Positions 38,759-44,047 of a stretch of DNA of 44,047 bases are shown piece after piece. The translations under genes and the position numbers were made by a program. The notes under the pieces are model-generated. The model made no database searches. It had not been told where the DNA came from and saw only the letters and a program-made list of their open reading frames with translations. The stretch's first letter is position 1; each line of letters starts with the position of its first letter. Source of the DNA: Ruminococcus sp. (GTDB taxonomy: Bacteria; Bacillota; Clostridia; Oscillospirales; Ruminococcaceae). The DNA lies in the NCBI GenBank assembly GCA_017961625.1, contig JAGCWY010000077.1:1-44047 (forward strand), read 5' to 3'.

Positions 38759-39391
38759 ATGCAGAAAGGCATTATCGGCAAGAAGATCGGTATGACTCAG
38801 ATCTTCGACGAAGCAGGAAAAGTTGTTCCTGTAACAGTAGTGGAAGCCGGTCCTTGTGTTGTTGTGCAGAAGAAGACCGTTGAGAATGACGGTTATGCAG
38901 CACTTCAGCTGGGCTATGGCGACGTAAAGGTACAGAGAGTTAACAAGCCTATGAAGGGCCACTTCGACAAGGCAGACGTAGCTTGCAAGAAGGAACTTAA
39001 GGAGTTCAGACTTGACGACTGCGATGCTCTTAACGTAGGCGACATCATCAAGGCTGATACATTTGCTGTAGGCGACTCTATCGACGTAGTTGGCACAAGC
39101 AAAGGTAAGGGATTCGCTGGTGCTATCAAGCGCCACAATCAGCACAGACTTAAGGAGACCCACGGTACAGGTCCTGTACACAGACAGGCTGGTTCAATGG
39201 GTGCTTGCTCATCCCCTTCAAGAATTTACAAGGGCAAGGGTATGGCTGGTCACATGGGTGCTGAGCAGGTAACAGTTCAGAATCTCGAAATCGTTAAAAT
39301 AGACACTGAGAACAATCTCATCGCTATCAAGGGCGCTATCCCCGGTCCTAAGGGCGGTATCGTTTATATCGTTGACAGCGTTAAGGCTTAA
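38759..39391 (+). CDS. rplC: 50S ribosomal protein L3
   Basis: The 210-residue protein is full-length L3: it begins MQKGIIGKKIGMTQIFDE, has the long basic loop RHNQHRLKETHGTGPVHRQ reaching toward the peptidyl-transferase centre, and RIYKGKGMAGHMGAEQVTVQNL. At the Gln methylated in E. coli L3, this protein has AC in GSMGACSSPS. L3 is an early assembly protein of the large subunit. GGAGG precedes the ATG. Confidence 0.97.
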   Translation: MQKGIIGKKIGMTQIFDEAGKVVPVTVVEAGPCVVVQKKTVENDGYAALQLGYGDVKVQRVNKPMKGHFDKADVACKKELKEFRLDDCDALNVGDIIKADTFAVGDSIDVVGTSKGKGFAGAIKRHNQHRLKETHGTGPVHRQAGSMGACSSPSRIYKGKGMAGHMGAEQVTVQNLEIVKIDTENNLIAIKGAIPGPKGGIVYIVDSVKA

Positions 39392-39408
39392 GGAAGGAGG
39401 AAGCGTAA

Positions 39409-40032
39409 ATGTCTACTATTTCAGTATTTGATATGACAGGTAAGCAGGTTTCCGAGACTGAGCTCAATGACGCAGTTTTCGGCATCACTCCCAACGAAGG
39501 CGTTATGCACGCTGCAGTTGTTAATTACCTCGCAAACCAGAGACAGGGCACACAGTCCACTCTTACAAGAACAGAAGTAAGCGGCGGCGGCAGAAAGCCC
39601 TGGAGACAGAAGGGTACAGGCCATGCAAGACAGGGTTCGACCCGTGCTCCTCAGTGGGTACACGGAGGAATTGCTCTTGGTCCCAAGCCCAGAGATTACA
39701 GATACGAGCTTAACAAGAAGGTAAAGAGACTTGCAATGAAGTCCGCGCTTTCTACTAAGGTAATCGACAACAACATGATCGTCCTTGACGCTCTTACACT
39801 TGACGGCTTCAAGACAAAGACAGTTGTTGATATGCTTAAGGCTCTTGGCGTTGAGGGCAAGGCTCTCATCGTAACAGCTGAGGCTGATACAAAGGTAATC
39901 AAGAGCGCAGCTAACATCCCTGGTGTTAAGACTGCTGCTGTAAATACACTTAATGTATACGACATTCTTAACTATGACAAGTTCATTGTTGTAAAGAATG
40001 CTGTAGGAAAGATTGAGGAGGTGTACGCATAA
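39409..40032 (+). CDS. rplD: 50S ribosomal protein L4
   Basis: The 207-residue protein is full-length L4. The extended loop with TRTEVSGGGRKPWRQKGTGHARQGSTRAPQW lines the exit tunnel and is the site of macrolide-resistance changes; it looks wild type here. GPKPRDYRYELNKKVKRLA follows. In several bacteria L4 represses its own operon through the leader, and the terminator before rpsJ would be the place for that. Its stop overlaps the rplW start (TAATG). Confidence 0.97.
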   Translation: MSTISVFDMTGKQVSETELNDAVFGITPNEGVMHAAVVNYLANQRQGTQSTLTRTEVSGGGRKPWRQKGTGHARQGSTRAPQWVHGGIALGPKPRDYRYELNKKVKRLAMKSALSTKVIDNNMIVLDALTLDGFKTKTVVDMLKALGVEGKALIVTAEADTKVIKSAANIPGVKTAAVNTLNVYDILNYDKFIVVKNAVGKIEEVYA

Positions 40033-40325
40033 TGAAAACAGCTCAGGATATCATTCTGAAGCCCGTGATCACTGAAAAGTCCATGGACGATCTTCAGGTT
40101 GGAAAGTACACCTTTAAGGTAGCTAAGGACGCTAACAAGTCCGAGATTAAGAAGGCTGTAGAGCAGCTCTTCGGCGTTGAGGTTGCTAAGGTGAACACAA
40201 TGAACTGCAACGGACGCCAGAAGAGAGTCGGAAGATATGTCGGCAAGACACCCGACTGGAAGAAGGCTATCATTACTCTTGCTGAGGGTTCAAAGACTAT
40301 CGAGTTCTTCGAGGGCATGGTTTGA
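40032..40325 (+). CDS. rplW: 50S ribosomal protein L23
   Basis: The 97-residue protein has the L23 features ILKPVITEKSM, YTFKVAKDANKSEIKKAVEQLFGVEVAKVNT and GRYVGKTPDWKKAIITL. L23 lies at the tunnel exit and docks trigger factor and SRP. It is translationally coupled to rplD. The 74-bp gap to rplB contains a GGGAG/CTCCC hairpin (40355-40369) without a T-tract. Confidence 0.97.
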   Translation: MKTAQDIILKPVITEKSMDDLQVGKYTFKVAKDANKSEIKKAVEQLFGVEVAKVNTMNCNGRQKRVGRYVGKTPDWKKAIITLAEGSKTIEFFEGMV

Positions 40326-40399
40326 TCCCATTATTAAATAAGTAAGAGAGTTATGGGAGTAATGCTCCCGCAAAAAAATGCATTAAAGGAGAAATTAAA

Positions 40400-41233
40400 A
40401 TGGCTATAAAGACTTATAAGCCTACGACACCCTCGAGACGTCAGATGACTGTAACTGACTACTCGGTTTTGTCAAAGGTTGAGCCGGAGAAGAGCCTTCT
40501 CGAACCCATGAAGAAAAAGTCGGGAAGAAACAGCTACGGCCGTATAACAGTTCGCCACAGAGGCGGCGGTAACAGAAGAAAGTACCGTGTAATCGACTTT
40601 AAGAGAGATAAGGACAACATGATTGCTGTCGTTAAGACTCTTGAGTATGATCCTAACAGAAGTGCATTCATCGCACTCGTTGAGTACGAGGACGGTGAGA
40701 AGAGATACATTCTCGCTCCCAACGGCTTAAAGGTTGGCGACAAGATTGAGTCAGGCGCTGAGGCTGATATCAAGCCCGGCAACGCTCTTAAACTCGCTGA
40801 TATCCCTGTTGGTACATTTATCCACGCTATCGAGCTCTATCCCGGCAAGGGCGCTCAGCTCGTTAGAAGCGCAGGAAATCAGGCTCAGCTCATGGGCAAA
40901 GAAGATACTTACGCTCTCGTAAGACTTCCTTCCGGCGAGATGAGAAAGGTTCCGATCAATTGCAAGGCTGCTATCGGTCAGGTTTCCAATATCGATCACG
41001 AGAACGTTAACTACGGTAAGGCTGGTCGTGTAAGAAACATGGGTTGGAGACCAACAGTCCGTGGTTCAGTTATGAACCCCTGCGATCACCCTCACGGTGG
41101 TGGTGAAGGTAAGTCACCTGTCGGACGTCCAGGACCTGTTACTCCTTGGGGTAAACCGGCTCTCGGATACAAGACTCGTAAGAAGCATCACAGAACTGAC
41201 AAGTTCATCGTAAAGCGCCGCAACGGCAAGTAA
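40400..41233 (+). CDS. rplB: 50S ribosomal protein L2
   Basis: The 277-residue protein is full-length L2 (MAIKTYKPTTPSRRQMTV, GRNSYGRITVRHRGGGNRR, and the DHPHGGGEGKSPVGRPGPVTPWGK motif whose His supports peptidyl-transferase activity). It binds 23S rRNA near the subunit interface. AAAGGAG precedes the ATG. Codon use is typical of a highly expressed gene. Confidence 0.98.
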   Translation: MAIKTYKPTTPSRRQMTVTDYSVLSKVEPEKSLLEPMKKKSGRNSYGRITVRHRGGGNRRKYRVIDFKRDKDNMIAVVKTLEYDPNRSAFIALVEYEDGEKRYILAPNGLKVGDKIESGAEADIKPGNALKLADIPVGTFIHAIELYPGKGAQLVRSAGNQAQLMGKEDTYALVRLPSGEMRKVPINCKAAIGQVSNIDHENVNYGKAGRVRNMGWRPTVRGSVMNPCDHPHGGGEGKSPVGRPGPVTPWGKPALGYKTRKKHHRTDKFIVKRRNGK

Positions 41234-41255
41234 TCTGAAAGGAGGAACTGATTAA

Positions 41256-41540
41256 ATGAGCAGAAGCATCAAAAAGGGACCTTATGTCCAGGAAGTTCTC
41301 CTGAAGAGGGTCGTTGCAATGAACGAAGCAGGCGAAAAGAAGGTTCTTAAGACATGGAGCCGTTCTTCAACTATATTCCCTGATTTCGTAGGTCACACAT
41401 TCGCTGTACACGACGGACGCAAGCACGTTCCGGTATACGTTACAGAGGATATGGTAGGTCACAAGCTCGGCGAGTTTGCTCCTACAAGAACCTATAAGGG
41501 CCACGCAGGCTCAAAGACATCCAACAACGGTAAGAAATAA
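41256..41540 (+). CDS. rpsS: 30S ribosomal protein S19
   Basis: The 94-residue protein matches S19 end to end: MSRSIKKGPYVQEVLLKRV, KTWSRSSTIFPDFVGHTFAVHDGRKHVPVYVTEDMVGHKLGEFAPTRTYKGH. It sits in the small-subunit head with S13. AAAGGAGGA precedes the ATG. Confidence 0.98.
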   Translation: MSRSIKKGPYVQEVLLKRVVAMNEAGEKKVLKTWSRSSTIFPDFVGHTFAVHDGRKHVPVYVTEDMVGHKLGEFAPTRTYKGHAGSKTSNNGKK

Positions 41541-41560
41541 GCGGAAGGAGGAGTTCAGAG

Positions 41561-41896
41561 ATGGAAGCAAGAGCTTATTTAAGAAATGCTCGTATATCAC
41601 CCAGAAAGGTGCAGATTGTTCTGGATCTTATCAGAAACAAGCCTGTTGATCTCGCTTTAGCTACTTTAGATCTTACTCCTAAGGCTGCAAGCCCTATCGT
41701 TGCAAAGCTTGTTAAGTCCGCTCAGGCAAATGCTGAGAATAACTTCAGCATGGACAAGGATAATCTTGTAGTTTCCGAGTGCTTCGTAACACCCGGTCCT
41801 ATAATGAAGAGAATCATGCCGAGAGCACAGGGCAGAGCATATAGAATTTTAAAGAGAACATCACACATCACTGTAGTTCTCACTGAAAAAGAATAA
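41561..41896 (+). CDS. rplV: 50S ribosomal protein L22
   Basis: The 111-residue protein is a normal L22: ARAYLRNARISPRKVQIVLDLIRNKPVDLALATLD, then the beta-hairpin RIMPRAQGRAYRILKRTSHITVVL that reaches into the exit tunnel. No deletion of the macrolide-linked hairpin is seen. GGAGGAG precedes the ATG. Confidence 0.98.
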   Translation: MEARAYLRNARISPRKVQIVLDLIRNKPVDLALATLDLTPKAASPIVAKLVKSAQANAENNFSMDKDNLVVSECFVTPGPIMKRIMPRAQGRAYRILKRTSHITVVLTEKE

Positions 41897-41915
41897 TCCC
41901 AAGGAGGTTTGAAGA

Positions 41916-42707
41916 ATGGGCCAGAAAGTTAATCCGCACGGTCTTCGTGTCGGCGTTATTAAGGATTGGGATTCTCGTTGGTATGCAAATAAGTCCGATT
42001 TCGGCAACACTCTCGTTGAGGACTACAACGTTCGTAATTTCGTAAAGAAGAGCCTCTATGCAGCAGGCGTTCCGAGAATAGAGATTGAGCGTTTTGCCGA
42101 TAAGGTTAGAATCCACATCCACTGCGCTAAGCCCGGTATTGTAATCGGAAGAGGCGGCGCAGAGATCGAGAAGCTCAGAGCACAGCTCGAGAAGATGATG
42201 AACAAGCAGGTTTTCATCAATATCATAGAAGTAAAACAGCCAGATATGGACAGCCAGCTCGTAGCAGAGAAGATTGCTCTCGACCTTGAGAACAGAGTAT
42301 CCTTCAGAAGAGCTATGAAGCAGTCCATCGGCAGAACAATGCGTCTTGGCGCAAAGGGTATAAAGGTTAAGGTTTCAGGCAGACTTGCCGGTGCCGAGAT
42401 CGCAAGAAGTGAGAGCTATCACGAAGGTACTATCCCGCTCCAGACTATCCGTGCTGATATCGATTACGGTTTCGCTGAGGCTGATACAACTTATGGAAAG
42501 CTTGGCGTAAAGGTTTGGATCTACAAGGGCGAAGTACTCAAGGGTGACGCTGCTAAGGCTGCTGCTCAGAGAGAAAAGCTCGAGAGAAAGAACGATACAA
42601 GAAATAATGACAAGCGCCGCCGTGACGACAAGCGTGACGGAAATAACAGACGCGGTGGAAACAGAAATTTCAATCGTGACGCTAAAAGAGAAGGAGGTAA
42701 CCAGTAA
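41916..42707 (+). CDS. rpsC: 30S ribosomal protein S3 with a long Arg/Asn/Asp-rich tail
   Basis: The 263-residue protein has the S3 N-terminal part (MGQKVNPHGLRVGVIKDWDSRWY), the KH domain with GIVIGRGGAEIEKLR, and the C-terminal domain ending near VWIYKGEVL at about 210. It then carries roughly 45 extra residues made almost only of Arg, Asn, Asp, Lys and Gly. S3 lines the mRNA entry tunnel and takes part in mRNA unwinding. Such tails occur in some Clostridia S3 proteins. The stop overlaps the rplP start (TAATG). Confidence 0.97.
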   Translation: MGQKVNPHGLRVGVIKDWDSRWYANKSDFGNTLVEDYNVRNFVKKSLYAAGVPRIEIERFADKVRIHIHCAKPGIVIGRGGAEIEKLRAQLEKMMNKQVFINIIEVKQPDMDSQLVAEKIALDLENRVSFRRAMKQSIGRTMRLGAKGIKVKVSGRLAGAEIARSESYHEGTIPLQTIRADIDYGFAEADTTYGKLGVKVWIYKGEVLKGDAAKAAAQREKLERKNDTRNNDKRRRDDKRDGNNRRGGNRNFNRDAKREGGNQ

Positions 42708-43132
42708 TGCTGCTTCCAAAGAGAGTAAAATACCGCAGAGTCCACAGAGGACGTCTTAAGGGTAAGGCATATAGAGGAAACAAGGTAACTTACGGTGATT
42801 ACGGTCTTCAGGCTCTCGAGCCTGCTTGGATCACATCCAACCAGATCGAGTCTGCCCGTATTGCTATGACCCGTTATATAAAGAGAGGCGGTCAGGTTTG
42901 GATCAAGATATTCCCTGACAAGCCTATCACAGAAAAGCCCGCTGAAACACGAATGGGTTCAGGTAAGGGTTCACCTGAATACTGGGTAGCAGTTGTAAAG
43001 CCCGGCAGAGTACTCTTTGAGATAAAGGGCGTTGCTGAGGAAACTGCAAGAGAAGCTATGCGTCTTGCTATGCACAAGCTTCCTATCAAGTGTAAGTTCG
43101 TAACAAAGGAAGAGCAGGAGGTTGAGCAGTAA
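42707..43132 (+). CDS. rplP: 50S ribosomal protein L16
   Basis: The 141-residue protein matches L16: MLLPKRVKYRRVHRGRLKGKA, GDYGLQALEPAWITSNQIESARIAMTRYIKRGGQVWIKIFPDKP, and RMGSGKGSPEYWVAVVKPGR. It helps place the aminoacyl-tRNA in the A site. It overlaps both neighbours by one base (TAATG at each end), so three genes are translationally linked. Confidence 0.98.
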   Translation: MLLPKRVKYRRVHRGRLKGKAYRGNKVTYGDYGLQALEPAWITSNQIESARIAMTRYIKRGGQVWIKIFPDKPITEKPAETRMGSGKGSPEYWVAVVKPGRVLFEIKGVAEETAREAMRLAMHKLPIKCKFVTKEEQEVEQ

Positions 43133-43332
43133 TGAAGGCATCGGAAATCAGAGAAATGTCAGTTGATGAGCTCAACGAGAAGCTCGCCAGCCTCAAGGAA
43201 GAGCTTTTCGCTCTCCGCTTCCAGCTGGCAATCAATCAGCTTGATAATACAGCAAGACTCAAGGCTGTAAAGAAGGATATTGCACGCATCAAGACTTCTC
43301 TGCGTGAGGCAGAGCTTGCTGCACAGCAGTAA
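43132..43332 (+). CDS. rpmC: 50S ribosomal protein L29
   Basis: The 66-residue two-helix protein has the L29 features MKASEIREMSVDELNEKL, LKEELFALRFQLAINQLDNTARLKAVKKDIARIKT. It lies next to L23 at the tunnel exit. Its ATG overlaps the rplP stop. Confidence 0.97.
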   Translation: MKASEIREMSVDELNEKLASLKEELFALRFQLAINQLDNTARLKAVKKDIARIKTSLREAELAAQQ

Positions 43333-43351
43333 GAAAGGGAGGATTTAGCTA

Positions 43352-43612
43352 ATGTCTACTGAGAGAAACCTTAGAAAAACAAGAGTAGGTAAGGTTGTAA
43401 GCGATAAGATGGATAAAACCGTCGTAGTTGCTATCGTTGATAACGTTAAACACCCGCTTTATAAGAAGATCATCAAGCGTACCGTTAAGCTTAAGGCTCA
43501 CGATGAAAACAATGAGTGCAGAATCGGTGACCGCGTTGAGGTTATGGAAACACGTCCGCTTTCAAAGGATAAGAGATGGCGTGTGACAAATATCATTGAA
43601 AAGGCTAAGTAA
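43352..43612 (+). CDS. rpsQ: 30S ribosomal protein S17
   Basis: The 86-residue OB-fold protein matches S17: RNLRKTRVGKVVSDKMDKTVVVAI, HPLYKKIIKRTVKLKAHDENNECRIGDRVEVMETRPLSKDKRWRV. It is a primary 16S rRNA binder. GGGAGGA precedes the ATG. Confidence 0.98.
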   Translation: MSTERNLRKTRVGKVVSDKMDKTVVVAIVDNVKHPLYKKIIKRTVKLKAHDENNECRIGDRVEVMETRPLSKDKRWRVTNIIEKAK

Positions 43613-43651
43613 TTTTGATAGAAGCTTAAAGCTTGAAAGGAGGAACTCGCT

Positions 43652-44020
43652 GTGATACAGATGCAGACTTATCTTAAAGTCGCTGATAACACAGGCGCTA
43701 AGGAGCTTATGTGTATCAGAGTTCTGGGAGGTACACGCAGAAGATATGCAAATATCGGCGATGTCGTAGTTGCTTCAGTAAAGAAAGCAACACCCGGAGG
43801 CGTTGTAAAGAAGGGCGATGTTGTAAAGGCAGTTATCGTTCGTTCAGCAAAGGGTCTCAGAAGAGAAGACGGTACTTACATCCGTTTCGATGAGAACGCT
43901 GCTGTTATTATTAAGGAAGACAAGAACCCAAGAGGCACACGTATCTTTGGACCAGTTGCCAAGGAGCTTCGTGAAAAGGAGTATACAAAGATCCTCAGCC
44001 TTGCTCCCGAGGTTCTTTAA
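43652..44020 (+). CDS. rplN: 50S ribosomal protein L14 (GTG start)
   Basis: The 122-residue protein matches L14 from its first residues: MIQMQTYLKVADNTGAKELMCIRVLGG, then RRYANIGDVVVASVKKATPGG and AKGLRREDGTYIRFDENA. The start is GTG 43652, supported by AAAGGAGGAA (43636-43645) and by alignment to the usual MIQ start. It forms intersubunit contacts. Terminal gene of this window's complete set. Confidence 0.98.
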   Translation: MIQMQTYLKVADNTGAKELMCIRVLGGTRRRYANIGDVVVASVKKATPGGVVKKGDVVKAVIVRSAKGLRREDGTYIRFDENAAVIIKEDKNPRGTRIFGPVAKELREKEYTKILSLAPEVL

Positions 44021-44038
44021 TGGAGGTGTCATTCGATT

Positions 44039-44047
44039 ATGAGTAAA
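44039..44047 (+). CDS. rplX: Start of 50S ribosomal protein L24 gene (partial)
   Basis: ATGAGTAAA at the window edge, preceded by GGAGGTG about 10 bases upstream and directly after rplN, is where rplX lies in the canonical operon. Only three codons are visible, so the name rests on gene order. Confidence 0.6.

Noticed and set aside
1..44047. CRISPR arrays, IS elements and rRNA genes
   Set aside because: No regularly spaced direct repeats, transposase frames or rRNA sequence were seen anywhere in the window.

Overview
The window looks like a chromosomal piece from a Gram-positive anaerobe of the Ruminococcaceae/Oscillospirales type, most likely Ruminococcus. This is an inference. It rests on moderate GC content, AGGAGG-type ribosome binding sites, canonical TTGACA-N17-TATAAT promoters, several sugar-type ABC permease pairs without a local ATPase, and the Firmicutes gene order in the S10 ribosomal operon. 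No taxonomic marker could be searched.

Positions 1-7.8 kb are accessory DNA. A serine recombinase (285-890) and an AT-rich unknown gene on the minus strand (984-2096) precede a compact mobilisable module on the plus strand: an SF3/D5-type replication helicase (2431-3798), a MobC-like protein, a MOBP-like relaxase, a small excisionase-like HTH protein and a tyrosine integrase (6062-7285). This reads as an integrative mobilisable element. It uses its own helicase for replication, needs a helper for conjugation, and excises with Xis/Int. A lone SUKH (SMI1/KNR4) immunity-type gene follows. Between the unknown gene and the helicase lie a 19-bp perfect inverted repeat, a strong promoter and a structured leader that can either hide or expose the helicase Shine-Dalgarno. 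Neither att site could be identified.

7.9-8.4 kb holds a minus-strand tRNA operon (Gly-TCC, Arg-TCT, His-GTG) with its own promoter and terminator. 8.7-16.3 kb is a five-gene operon. It contains two sugar-type ABC permeases, an HlyD/MacA-like adaptor, a two-TM protein with a MacB periplasmic-core-like domain, and a lipoprotein that fuses an N-terminal propeller-like sensor region to a solute-binding domain. A DUF2752 gene, a polysaccharide flippase and deoD follow (16.4-19.2 kb).

19.2-20.1 kb has no intact large gene. It has two promoter-to-terminator units that look like small RNA genes, one of them behind three perfectly phased 11-bp repeats typical of OmpR-family response regulators, and a small membrane-protein gene with an apparent frameshift. 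A minus-strand NatA/NatB-type ABC exporter follows (20.1-22.2 kb).

22.5-34.6 kb is a large eight-gene operon behind a promoter and a leader terminator. It encodes a 973-residue secreted protein with a C-terminal solute-binding domain, a permease pair, a membrane-anchored NHL-propeller/TPR protein, a Yip1-family membrane protein, a secreted DUF5696-type protein and a second permease pair. No ATPase is present, so both importer operons presumably share an MsmK-type ATPase encoded elsewhere. A GDPD-family membrane phosphodiesterase and an acyltransferase-3 protein follow (34.7-37.9 kb).

38.0-44.0 kb is the start of the S10-spc ribosomal protein operon (rpsJ to rplN, and the first codons of rplX), with a long leader containing a textbook terminator about 80 nt before rpsJ.
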